From contig NZ_JACHCE010000009.1 in NCBI RefSeq assembly GCF_014200605.1, positions 181,693 to 245,692 of the forward strand: DNA of 64,000 nucleotides. The letters run 5' to 3'. Both the position numbers and the translations under genes were made by a program. The notes beneath the pieces are model-generated. The model was not told the origin of the DNA and did no database searches. It worked only from the letters and a program-made list of their open reading frames with translations. The DNA comes from Pedobacter cryoconitis. GTDB lineage: Bacteria > Bacteroidota > Bacteroidia > Sphingobacteriales > Sphingobacteriaceae. Numbering within the stretch: position 1 is the first letter of the stretch; each line of letters starts with the position of its first letter. Of this stretch, positions 8,239-16,299 are shown piece after piece.

Positions 8239-9595
8239 TAAATGGAATTTGATATTTATCCAGTCTGCGGTATAGTGAATTTCGTGTAATCCCTAAAGAT
8301 GCAGCTGCACTGGTGATTTTATTTTTATGAAAACTCATTGCTCTTTTGACCATTTCAACTTCCATTTGTTCGAGCGTTACAGTTCCTACATCAGGCAGTT
8401 GAAAATTCTCTTTTCTGGCAGAAGACAGATCTAACTGTGACCTGAAATCTTCAATGCCAAGTTCATTTTTAGTACTCACCAGGATAGAGCGTTCAACCAG
8501 GTTTTTCAGTTGTCTGATATTACCCGGAAGTGGTAATTGCTGTAGCCACTTCATTGCAGCAGGAGCCACTGATAGTAAAGGACGGTTATAAATCTCTTTC
8601 AGATTATTAATAAAGAAGTTCACCAATAAGGGAATATCGCCGGGACGCTCTCTTAATGCTGGCAAATGTACAGTGATCAGGTTAATCCGGTAGAGTAAAT
8701 CTTCTCTGAAGTGTCCTGAATTTACCATTTCATTCAAATTCTTATTTGTTGCACAAACTACTCTGATATCAATAGTCTTAGTACGGCTGCTTCCTAAAAC
8801 TTCGTAGGTTCTGTCTTGCAGCACACGCAATAGTTTGACCTGACTGCCAGCCTCCAGATCTCCGATTTCATCCAGAAAAACAGTTCCTTTACTGGCCATT
8901 TCAAAACGGCCGGTACGATCATATCTTGCATCTGTAAAAGCACCGCGGATATGACCAAACATTTCACTTTCAAATAAGGAAGAAGAAATACCACCCAGAT
9001 TGACCTTGACAAAGGGCTTACTGTTTCGTAAACTGTTTTCATGGATAGCTTCGGCAATTAATTCTTTACCGGTACCACTTTCGCCCATAATCAGGATAGA
9101 AGCGTCCGTAGCAGCAACCCTTCCGATGGTTTCAAGGATTGACAGCATATTTGCATCCTCACCAATAATTTGTTTGAAATTATATTGTTTGTTCAGTTGT
9201 TTGCGGCTGCGGTGTCCGGGCTTTTTAATCGTTAGTTCCAGTAGTGTTTGAACAGACTGTAAAACATGTTCATTGTTCCACGGTTTATTGATAAAATCAT
9301 TTGCGCCAAGTTTCATGCCCTGAACAGCCAGTTCGATACTCGCCCAGCCTGTAATCAGAATTACCGGAACAGTTGGGTTTACCTCTCTGATATAGCTGAG
9401 CAGGCTCATTCCTTCTTTACCGGAAGTATCAATAGAGAAATTCAGGTCCAGGATAATCAGGTCCGGATGATGAGCATGGAGCATTCTTTTAGCCTCAGCA
9501 GAACTATCTGCTGTGCTAACTTCGTGGTTAATACGATGTAATAGCAGCGATAAGGATGTCCTTACCGCTATGTCATCATCAATAATCAGGATCAT
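8222..9595 (-). CDS. NtrC-family sigma-54-dependent response regulator
   Basis: 457 residues with three domains. The receiver (1-120) has acidic pocket DDD at 6-8 and phospho-accepting Asp50 in LIILDLN. The AAA+ sigma-54 interaction domain (about 145-370) has Walker A GESGTGKE, Walker B VFLDEIGD and arginine fingers in LLYRINL...LRERPGDIP. The Fis-type helix-turn-helix is at the C-terminus (SAAASLGITRNSLYRRLDKY). The sigma-54-contacting loop reads GAFTDA where the textbook loop is GAFTGA, a variant to note. Encoded between the ABC permeases and the partner kinase, it should activate a sigma-54 promoter. A matching site lies in front of the first gene of this operon (15521-15536). Confidence 0.94.
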   Translation of the reverse strand: MILIIDDDIAVRTSLSLLLHRINHEVSTADSSAEAKRMLHAHHPDLIILDLNFSIDTSGKEGMSLLSYIREVNPTVPVILITGWASIELAVQGMKLGANDFINKPWNNEHVLQSVQTLLELTIKKPGHRSRKQLNKQYNFKQIIGEDANMLSILETIGRVAATDASILIMGESGTGKELIAEAIHENSLRNSKPFVKVNLGGISSSLFESEMFGHIRGAFTDARYDRTGRFEMASKGTVFLDEIGDLEAGSQVKLLRVLQDRTYEVLGSSRTKTIDIRVVCATNKNLNEMVNSGHFREDLLYRINLITVHLPALRERPGDIPLLVNFFINNLKEIYNRPLLSVAPAAMKWLQQLPLPGNIRQLKNLVERSILVSTKNELGIEDFRSQLDLSSARKENFQLPDVGTVTLEQMEVEMVKRAMSFHKNKITSAAASLGITRNSLYRRLDKYQIPFNETED

Positions 9596-9615
9596 ATAAT
9601 GAATTAGTAATTTAA

Positions 9616-10800
9616 TTATTCTTCATGCAGCGCAATAGCCGGATGAATTGCAGCGGCTTGTTTACCTGGATACAGTGAACACAAAAATACAAGCATATAA
9701 ATGAAAATCATAGCTAATAAAATTGCGGTCAGATACACGCTTGCAGGTATATCGAAGACATTTAATAAAGGAAATTGTATGGCAAAAAAGCAGCCTGCGG
9801 TTAAAGACATGGTAGCGAGTATCAATGATTCATAAACCAGTTGATAAGAGACTGATTTTCCACCTGCGCCAATGGCCCTGCGCAAACCAATTTCGCTTCT
9901 TCTTTTATTGATATTATACCACAATACTCCAAATAAACCCAAAGCAACGTTGATCATCAGAAAACCTGCGATAATCATAAAAATAATCATTGGAATTATA
10001 GTTGCTTCATTTTTTGATTTGCGCATATCAGTCAGATGCGTAATTTCTATATTGGAATTTTTGAGTGTGCCGGATAATAGTTTATATAAACGGCTTTCAA
10101 ATGCGGCATCAGCGCCGGGACTTACTTTAATCAGTGCGTTACGCATCCAGCGGTATGCTGAGGTATCTACTTTGGCATATATTGCGGGTCCGGCAGGATA
10201 GAAATCCCCATTGGCTTTCATATCTGCGGTTACACCAATTACTTTCCATTTGATCTTATCTTCCAGGCTGCCGATCAATTTTCCGGTAGCAGGTCCTTTT
10301 CCGAACATTTCTTCTTTTAGACTTTCATTAATGACCATTGGAATGTATGTACTGGTTATGTCCTGTTCATTGTACCATCTCCCTTCCACTAATTTCATTT
10401 TCCATAAATCCTTGTATTCATTTTCTACCCGGTAATTATTGATGCGGTTATATTTCTTTCCATTATTTGTCAGGCCTGTTGTGGAGTTATTATTGGAGTA
10501 GGGGATATTAGCACCAGAAAAACTAACCTTTTCAATCTGTGGTAAAGATTTTAATGTTTTGCGGAGATTGTCATAATACATGGACAGGGAATCCATGTTT
10601 TTGATTTTTACGGAATTGGTGAAATGAATTGACCATACCTTTTCGTATTCAAAACCCAAAGGTTTTTTATAATTCTGAAAATAATAGACCAGAAAGGAAA
10701 AGACCGCAAAGATGACAAGGAAGGATACTAAAAGTTCGGAAAGAAATAGAAAATTCTGTTTCCTTTTATTCCAGATCAATATAAATAAATGCTTTAGCAT
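9616..10800 (-). CDS. MacB/FtsX-type ABC transporter permease
   Basis: 394 residues. One N-terminal helix (about 17-40) precedes a large periplasmic MacB-like domain (about 45-270) and three C-terminal helices with the FtsX signature (NINKRRSEIGLRRAIGAGGKSV), ending in the usual YPGKQAAAIHPAIALHEE. Such permeases do not move substrate across the inner membrane. They drive a periplasmic adaptor and TolC in mechanotransmission, exporting peptides, lipoproteins or antibiotics. It lies 30 bp after a paralogous permease, so the pump probably uses a heterodimer of the two. Confidence 0.9.
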   Translation of the reverse strand: MLKHLFILIWNKRKQNFLFLSELLVSFLVIFAVFSFLVYYFQNYKKPLGFEYEKVWSIHFTNSVKIKNMDSLSMYYDNLRKTLKSLPQIEKVSFSGANIPYSNNNSTTGLTNNGKKYNRINNYRVENEYKDLWKMKLVEGRWYNEQDITSTYIPMVINESLKEEMFGKGPATGKLIGSLEDKIKWKVIGVTADMKANGDFYPAGPAIYAKVDTSAYRWMRNALIKVSPGADAAFESRLYKLLSGTLKNSNIEITHLTDMRKSKNEATIIPMIIFMIIAGFLMINVALGLFGVLWYNINKRRSEIGLRRAIGAGGKSVSYQLVYESLILATMSLTAGCFFAIQFPLLNVFDIPASVYLTAILLAMIFIYMLVFLCSLYPGKQAAAIHPAIALHEE

Positions 10801-10830
10801 AATGATTTCTTTTAAAATGAAAATGTTAAA

Positions 10831-12072
10831 TTAATTAGCCTTCAGGGCTGTTACTACATTCAATCTGGACATCCGCCATGCGGGATACACCCCGGAGAGT
10901 AATCCGAAAAACAGGCAGGCTATCAAAGTATAACCCAGTACTGCTAAATTTAAAGACAGGTTCAGATTAGGGACAAGATTCAGTGTATTGAGATAATAGA
11001 TGACTATAACTGATAGGATAATACCGATTGCACCGCCAATAAAAGTTAATATGATATTTTCTACAATAAACTGATAGACCAATGTTCTGGATGAAGCACC
11101 AAATGCTTTTCTTACACCGATTTCTGAAGATCTTTCCATAATCCTGGTCATATTGATATTGACCAGGTTAATGGTTGGTAATAATAAAAACAGGAAAGCC
11201 AGCAGACTCAGGATGGAGATTAATTTGACAACTCCCGAACTGCCGTCATCCCGGCCTGCAATTTCTCTTGCAATACCTTCGAAATAACCGTCCGCAGAAC
11301 AGTAAAACTGATCGAATTCCTTATTGTTAATCGGAACTTTAGCAATCATCTGATTAAATTCCTGCTTCATTTTCGGTACATCTGCGTCCGATCCGGCCAG
11401 CAGGATCGCATTGTAATCCCCCATCAGTCCTGGTTCTTTATAATTGGCTTTTGATACGGTATAGGGCAGGTACATATCCCCATAAATATTGGTCATAGTC
11501 CTGGGCACATTTTTAACTACCCCGATCACTTTGTAATTGACATTGTCTGCCTCTATGCTTTTCCCGATTACAGTAGCAGCGTCGCCGAAATATGCTTTCT
11601 TCGTGTCTTCTGAAATCACTGCAACATGTGCTGCCTGATCAATTTGTTTTTTATTAAAAGGTTTGCCTTCCAGAAACTGATAATCCAGGATATCCCAGAA
11701 ATCAGCATTGGTATATTTAAATTCGATGATTATCTTTTTATTATTGACATAAGTATTGGTGGCAGCTGAGAAAGAAGATATCGCAATTTTTGCAGGGACC
11801 TTCAGTGTTGAAATATATTTGTCCAGTAAATAAAAGGAAGCTGGACTTCTGTTCATCCAGCCTTCTTTTGAATTTTTTAACAAGACTGTAGTGACATACA
11901 AAGACCGGTTTCTTTTAAGGTCAGGATAATTTGGACTGAATATTTTATCCAGAAATGCGGTGGTCACCATCAGAATGGTGAGCGTAAAGCTAATGCCGAA
12001 TAAACTGATAAATGTGAAGAATTTTCTTCTCTTTAATACTGCGATGGCTATTTTGAAGTAATTTTTAAGCAT
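10831..12072 (-). CDS. MacB/FtsX-type ABC transporter permease
   Basis: 413 residues from the ATG at 12072 (MLKNYFKIAIAVLKRRK). An upstream in-frame ATG at 12105 would overlap the ATPase gene, and the shorter form matches permease N-termini. One N-terminal helix, a MacB periplasmic core domain, then the FtsX region with MERSSEIGVRKAFGASSRTLVYQF, two or three further helices and a terminal YPAWRMSRLNVVTALKAN. It follows the ATPase gene by 10 bp and precedes the second permease by 30 bp. It is the likely partner of that permease, driven by the ATPase at 12083-12748. Confidence 0.9.
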   Translation of the reverse strand: MLKNYFKIAIAVLKRRKFFTFISLFGISFTLTILMVTTAFLDKIFSPNYPDLKRNRSLYVTTVLLKNSKEGWMNRSPASFYLLDKYISTLKVPAKIAISSFSAATNTYVNNKKIIIEFKYTNADFWDILDYQFLEGKPFNKKQIDQAAHVAVISEDTKKAYFGDAATVIGKSIEADNVNYKVIGVVKNVPRTMTNIYGDMYLPYTVSKANYKEPGLMGDYNAILLAGSDADVPKMKQEFNQMIAKVPINNKEFDQFYCSADGYFEGIAREIAGRDDGSSGVVKLISILSLLAFLFLLLPTINLVNINMTRIMERSSEIGVRKAFGASSRTLVYQFIVENIILTFIGGAIGIILSVIVIYYLNTLNLVPNLNLSLNLAVLGYTLIACLFFGLLSGVYPAWRMSRLNVVTALKAN

Positions 12073-12082
12073 AATCCCTGAA

Positions 12083-12748
12083 TTAAAGAACTTGTGAACC
12101 ATCAAATAAACGGATCAGACGATGTGTTTTCTGAGCCATATTTTCATCGTGCGTAACCATGACAATGGTGGTGTCCCGGTGTTTATTCAGGTTGATCAGG
12201 ATCTCCATAATTTCATTGCCCATTGCACTGTCCAGGTTTCCGGTTGGCTCATCGGCCAGGATAATCTGCGGGGAGCCAACTATTGCACGCGCAATAGCTA
12301 CCCGCTGACGCTGGCCCCCTGAGAGCTGTGTCGGGAAATGTTTTAACCTGTTGCTGAGGCCTACTTTTTCCAGGGCTACGGCTGCCAGAATCCTGCGCTC
12401 TTTCTCTGTTGAACTCCGGTACAACAAAGGAAGGGCTACATTATCAAGCACCTGAAGGTCATTGATCAGGTGATAGCTCTGAAAGATAAAACCGATATGC
12501 TGATTCCTGAATTTTGCTAATTGCTGATCAGACAGGTTCTTTGTATCCTGATTATTGATGGTGATGCTCCCTTTGGAAGGATCGTCCAATAAGCCCATGA
12601 TATTTAACAGCGTACTTTTACCACAGCCGGATGGTCCCATGATAGATAAGAATTCACCTTTGGCTATATCGAGGTTTACCCCTTTAACTGCAAGGGTCTC
12701 AACGGTATCAGTGCGGTACACTTTTTCAATGTTTTGTAAACGTATCAT
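12083..12748 (-). CDS. LolD/MacB-type ABC transporter ATP-binding subunit
   Basis: 221 residues, a single nucleotide-binding domain of normal size. Walker A is GPSGCGKST (about 39-47), the Q-loop is in FIFQSYHLI, the signature is LSGGQRQRVAIARAI (about 143-157), Walker B is IILADEPTGNLD and the H-loop is MVTHDENMA. The LolD/MacB subfamily is recognised by the NLD after Walker B. It powers the two FtsX-type permeases just downstream and lies 23 bp after the TolC gene. All catalytic residues are present. Confidence 0.95.
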   Translation of the reverse strand: MIRLQNIEKVYRTDTVETLAVKGVNLDIAKGEFLSIMGPSGCGKSTLLNIMGLLDDPSKGSITINNQDTKNLSDQQLAKFRNQHIGFIFQSYHLINDLQVLDNVALPLLYRSSTEKERRILAAVALEKVGLSNRLKHFPTQLSGGQRQRVAIARAIVGSPQIILADEPTGNLDSAMGNEIMEILINLNKHRDTTIVMVTHDENMAQKTHRLIRLFDGSQVL

Positions 12749-12771
12749 ATTGTATAGTTAATAATTAAGAT

Positions 12772-14229
12772 TTAGTTATAGGTTATTTTTTTGTTCTTTT
12801 CGAAATCATATAATGACAGGTATCTCAGTTGATAATAAGCTCCCCAGAAATCTCTTAAAGAACCTACATAATCCCTTTTTGCCCTGTCGTTTTCCTGAAA
12901 AGCAATGCTGAGTTCGGTAATGCTCAGATCGCCCAAAACGTATCGTTCTCTGGCAATCTGATACTTTTCTGAGGCAATCTGCTCTGCATTTGCCGTAAGT
13001 ACCATTTGTTCTTTCATCATATTGAAAAGCGTGACCTGGGTGACGATCTGCTGTTTAAAGGTCTGTTTGTCCTGCTCTACTGCATAAGCTGTAAATTGCT
13101 CGCTTGCCTGTGCAGTTTTAGTACGGGACCGGGAACGGCCCCAGTCCAGCACAGGGACTGTTAATTGTAATTGTACAGACTGCTGGCTTTTGGGAGAACG
13201 GTAAACATCCGGGATATTCCCTGCAGTATTTGAAAAACCAAGATTCGCATTCAGTGTCGCGTTGAGCCCATTTTGTCCTTTAGCTTTAGCCACGTCTCTT
13301 TTTGCTTCCGCCAGTCTTCTTCCAAAGGCAATAGCGTCCGACCTGTTTTCAAATGCTTCTGCCAGTACTTTGTTTGTCGCTACATTCATCTGGCTTGCTA
13401 CCGCAGGGATGGCAAGCGTGATCCTGACATCTCCTTCCATCCCGATATAACTACGCAGGTTCAAGGTGGCTATTTCCATATCGCGCTTTGCGGTACCAGC
13501 AGATTTCCTGGCATTCAGCTCTTCGAGCTGTAATTGAAGAATCTCGTTGCGGGCTATCTTTCCCAGTTCAAATTTAGTATTGGCTACTTTAAGTATTTTG
13601 TGGGTATTATCCAGATTGGTATTGGCAATATTTAAATTTACCTGTGCAAGTAACAGGTCAAAAAAGTAACCATTAACAGTGACAGCAATTTGTTCCTGTG
13701 CTTCAATATAGGCCTGCTTACTTTCGTTGAATTTTAGTGGTTCTATCTTTTTATCCCATTTCAGGTTATTGAATTGAAATAAGGGTTGTGTAAAACCTAT
13801 TCCATAAGGGATACTATTGTAGAGTACATTATTCCTGTCAAAATCATCAAAACGTTGTAATTGGGTTGTGCCATAAATGGTAGCTCCTGTTGAAGTAATC
13901 GTCTGACTGAAATTCAGGGTCAGTGAGGAATTGTCATTGTGAATGGGTTGAAATACGATCGTACCATTGGGTTGCAAAACCTGGGAATAGGTCTTATTAT
14001 AACCAGGCAAAATACCGCTTAAGGCTAATTGCGGCTGGTAATTGGATTTAAAAGTCCTGAACTCCCAATACTTGGTTTCTTTAACCGTAATAGCCTGTTT
14101 TGCCGCGATCGAATTTGCTTTGGCCATTTCAATTGCCTGGGGAAGGGTAAGTTTGATCGTATCCTGACTATCATTTCCCATCGCTCTTGCTGTACAGCTT
14201 AAAAATAAAAAGAGTAAAATAAATTTCAT
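12772..14229 (-). CDS. TolC-family outer membrane efflux channel
   Basis: 485 residues with a signal peptide (about 1-18, ending ARAMG) and two outer membrane efflux protein domains of long alternating helices. Family-style stretches are TIKLTLPQAIEMAKANS at the mature N-terminus, KLGKIA-type helix pairs (FELGKIARNEILQLQLEELNA, about 240-260) and the second-half RERYVLGDLSITELSIAFQENDRA. It should form the trimeric exit duct of the tripartite pump. It lies between the adaptor gene (20 bp upstream) and the ATPase gene (23 bp downstream). Confidence 0.9.
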   Translation of the reverse strand: MKFILLFLFLSCTARAMGNDSQDTIKLTLPQAIEMAKANSIAAKQAITVKETKYWEFRTFKSNYQPQLALSGILPGYNKTYSQVLQPNGTIVFQPIHNDNSSLTLNFSQTITSTGATIYGTTQLQRFDDFDRNNVLYNSIPYGIGFTQPLFQFNNLKWDKKIEPLKFNESKQAYIEAQEQIAVTVNGYFFDLLLAQVNLNIANTNLDNTHKILKVANTKFELGKIARNEILQLQLEELNARKSAGTAKRDMEIATLNLRSYIGMEGDVRITLAIPAVASQMNVATNKVLAEAFENRSDAIAFGRRLAEAKRDVAKAKGQNGLNATLNANLGFSNTAGNIPDVYRSPKSQQSVQLQLTVPVLDWGRSRSRTKTAQASEQFTAYAVEQDKQTFKQQIVTQVTLFNMMKEQMVLTANAEQIASEKYQIARERYVLGDLSITELSIAFQENDRAKRDYVGSLRDFWGAYYQLRYLSLYDFEKNKKITYN

Positions 14230-14249
14230 GTGATCAGGGGGGCTTATGA

Positions 14250-15497
14250 TTAATTGACAATCGAAATTTCTGATGCGTTTTTATAAGCGGTCATATCAGA
14301 TGTGATGATGACTTCGCCTGGTTTGAGTCCACTGATAATCTCGATATAGTCGAAATTGCTGAGCCCGGTTTTAACGGTTCTGCGCTGCGCTTTCCCCTGG
14401 CTGACTACGAAAATATCCTGCAGGTCTGAACCTTTAAATGCAGGGCCGTTGACTACTCTTGTAACCCCATTCCGGACTGCGGTAACCAGAAATAAATCAA
14501 CCTTCATATTAGGCCTTAACTGCTTGTTATTTCTTTGTTCGAGCTGTACTTCGAAAGAAACAATTCCATTATTTACAGCGGGAGATATATTGATCACCTG
14601 TCCTCTGAGCTGGGTTTCGTTAAAGCGGATAATAGCGGGCATATGGTTATGCAATTGACCAAGAAGATTGTCGGACATGCTGCCAGCTACTTTAAAACTG
14701 CCCAGATCTGCTATTTTGGCCAGGACTTCTCCCTCTTTGATACTTGCCCCGATATTTTTATTTACCCAGGTGATTACGCCGCTGCGTGTGGCGATAACAT
14801 TTGCGAGATCGAGTTTTCGTTTTAAAGCTGCCTGATCATTTTTTTGAATCGCTAAGGCAATTTCAGCTTCCCTGATCTCGATTTTCATGGTTCGCTGTTT
14901 ACTTTTAATCTCGTTTTCAAGCTGCTGTTTTTCCAGTTCGGCAACTTTTAGGTTTAGTTCTGCCTGTTCGATATTTTCTTTTGTACCTCCACCGGCTTTA
15001 TATAGTTTTTTGGTATTGGAAACGGCATCAGTCAGATTGCTGATACGGAGTTGTTTAATATTATTATTAGATTTTATATCATAAAAGCTTTTTTCCAGAT
15101 CGAGTTTTAACTTTTCGATTTCATTCTCTTTTGATTCTATCAGAAATTTCAATTTATCGAAGTCTGTTTGTGCTGCAGATTTATCCAGGGTAAGAATAGA
15201 CTGTCCGGCAGTAATTTTATTTCCTGCATCCATCGCCACATTTCTGATCGAAGCATTGATTGGGCTGGTTAAAGCTTCTTCGAATTCTGGTAATATTTCG
15301 CCGGTTGCATTAATCGTGTTTTCAATATTTCCTTTTTCAGCAATTGCAGTAGTAAATTCAGCTTTAGTCAGTGCGGGTTTAAAGTAAGCACGTATCAGCC
15401 AGATTCCGGCAGCTAATACGACCAGACAAATTATACTGACCAGCAGTCTTTTCTTTCTTTTGCCAGCATTTACTTCTTCGGTAATGATTGTATCCAT
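14250..15497 (-). CDS. Periplasmic adaptor (HlyD/MacA-like membrane fusion protein)
   Basis: 415 residues. A single N-terminal membrane anchor (about 17-37) is followed by a half lipoyl-like motif, a long coiled coil (about 105-215, KLKLDLEKSFYDIKSNN...), the second lipoyl half (ANVIATRSGVITWVNKNIGASIKEGEVLAKI), a beta-barrel domain and a membrane-proximal domain ending in GLKPGEVIITSDMTAYKNASEISIVN. This is the adaptor linking the inner membrane permeases to TolC. It is the first gene of the efflux operon and lies 24 bp downstream of a sigma-54-like promoter, with an inverted repeat further upstream. Confidence 0.92.
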   Translation of the reverse strand: MDTIITEEVNAGKRKKRLLVSIICLVVLAAGIWLIRAYFKPALTKAEFTTAIAEKGNIENTINATGEILPEFEEALTSPINASIRNVAMDAGNKITAGQSILTLDKSAAQTDFDKLKFLIESKENEIEKLKLDLEKSFYDIKSNNNIKQLRISNLTDAVSNTKKLYKAGGGTKENIEQAELNLKVAELEKQQLENEIKSKQRTMKIEIREAEIALAIQKNDQAALKRKLDLANVIATRSGVITWVNKNIGASIKEGEVLAKIADLGSFKVAGSMSDNLLGQLHNHMPAIIRFNETQLRGQVINISPAVNNGIVSFEVQLEQRNNKQLRPNMKVDLFLVTAVRNGVTRVVNGPAFKGSDLQDIFVVSQGKAQRRTVKTGLSNFDYIEIISGLKPGEVIITSDMTAYKNASEISIVN

Positions 15498-15520
15498 TTA
15501 ATTTATTTTGGATAGTGCTT

Positions 15521-15536
15521 TACAAGCTGAATGCCA
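15521..15536 (-). promoter_or_regulatory. Sigma-54-like (-24/-12) promoter for the efflux operon
   Basis: On the minus strand the sequence is TGGCATTCAGCTTGTA. Against the sigma-54 consensus TGGCAC-N5-TTGCA it keeps the exact spacing and 9 of the 11 specified bases (C to T in both GC-type elements). It would start transcription about 13 nt before the adaptor ATG. No TAnnTTTG element is seen on this strand here, and the operon encodes its own NtrC-type activator, which strengthens the call. Confidence 0.55.
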
Positions 15537-15585
15537 TTCTTATTTTGTTGGTAATCAGTGTTTTGTCTTTTATTGTCGAATTGAA

Positions 15586-15624
15586 AATGCCCGATATCGA
15601 ACGTTCTGTTGGATATCGGGCATT
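15586..15624. promoter_or_regulatory. 13-bp perfect inverted repeat, candidate NtrC-type activator site
   Basis: AATGCCCGATATC (15586-15598) and GATATCGGGCATT (15612-15624) are perfect reverse complements, separated by 13 bp. It lies roughly 75-115 bp upstream of the predicted sigma-54 start site, the usual place for an upstream activator sequence. The flanking genes are divergent, so a terminator is unlikely. Binding by the regulator at 8222-9595 is inference. Confidence 0.5.
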
Positions 15625-15645
15625 ATTTTATATTTCAGGTGATGT

Positions 15646-15663
15646 ATGGAATATTCATTCCAT
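15646..15663. promoter_or_regulatory. Operator of the TetR gene (7-bp inverted repeat)
   Basis: ATGGAAT (15646-15652) and ATTCCAT (15657-15663) flank ATTC. The core GGAATATTCATTCC matches 12 of 14 bases of a second site (16267-16280) in front of the MFS gene. It sits 5 bp upstream of the -7 element of the TetR gene, as expected for autorepression. Confidence 0.6.
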
Positions 15664-15668
15664 TTTAT

Positions 15669-15676
15669 TAGGTTTG
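15669..15676 (+). promoter_or_regulatory. TAGGTTTG -7 element for the TetR gene
   Basis: A match to TAnnTTTG 20 bp before the ATG at 15697, giving a leader of about 15 nt. The operator at 15646-15663 lies immediately upstream. Confidence 0.5.
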
Positions 15677-15696
15677 CCTTTAGATAATCTATCCTC

Positions 15697-16254
15697 ATGA
15701 ATAAAAAAGAGCAAATCCTGAACGCGACATTGAAGTTAATTGTACAAAAAGGTATTGAGTCTACACCAATGTCTGAGATTGCAAAAGCTGCTGATACGGG
15801 TATGGGCGCTATATATAACTACTTTCCTAATAAAGAATCGCTGGTCAGTGAATTGTATTTTCACCTGAAAACAAAAGAGTCGGCTATCATTGCCTATGGA
15901 TATGACAGCAGTCTTTCTGTGAAGCAGCGGTTTATTTATTTATGGAAAAAAATGATCAGTTATTTCCTTGCTGAGCCGCTGGATTTTATGTTCCTGGAGC
16001 AATTTTATTATTCTCCGTCAATTGATCCGGTAGCTAAACATAACGGTAGTTTATATCTTAAAGACCTGGATCAGGTGTATTTAGATGGTCAGGCGCAGCA
16101 AATTATGAAAGAAGGGGATATTAAAGAATGGATAGGTTTTACTAGCGGTTCATTAGTTTCCCTGGTCAAATTACATCATAGTAATTATATCAGACTGAAG
16201 GAGGAAACGATTAATAACTATATCCAGGCTGCCTGGGATGCGATTAAGAGTTGA
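15697..16254 (+). CDS. TetR family transcriptional regulator (local repressor of MFS pump)
   Basis: 185 residues. A TetR helix-turn-helix at the N-terminus (KEQILNATLKLIVQKGIES, then MSEIAKAADTGMGAIYNYFPNKESLVSELY) is followed by an all-helical C-terminal domain. It is divergent from the ABC efflux operon and 45 bp upstream of an MFS exporter on the same strand. Two nearly identical palindromes, one before this gene and one before the MFS gene, make it a likely autorepressor that also controls the exporter. The inducing compound is unknown. Confidence 0.9.
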   Translation: MNKKEQILNATLKLIVQKGIESTPMSEIAKAADTGMGAIYNYFPNKESLVSELYFHLKTKESAIIAYGYDSSLSVKQRFIYLWKKMISYFLAEPLDFMFLEQFYYSPSIDPVAKHNGSLYLKDLDQVYLDGQAQQIMKEGDIKEWIGFTSGSLVSLVKLHHSNYIRLKEETINNYIQAAWDAIKS

Positions 16255-16266
16255 AAATTATTTTTA

Positions 16267-16280
16267 GGAATAAACATTCC
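16267..16280. promoter_or_regulatory. Operator in front of the MFS gene
   Basis: GGAATAAACATTCC has 5-bp inverted arms and matches 12 of 14 positions of the operator core before the TetR gene (15648-15661). It lies in the 45-bp gap between the TetR stop and the MFS ATG, suggesting a second regulated start for the exporter. Confidence 0.55.
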
Positions 16281-16299
16281 ATGTTTAAAAGATTAGTTG

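Noticed and set aside
15488..15700. 70-codon plus-strand frame in the divergent region
   Set aside because: It covers the sigma-54-like promoter, the 13-bp inverted repeat and the TetR operator, and overlaps two genes; regulatory use explains the sequence.
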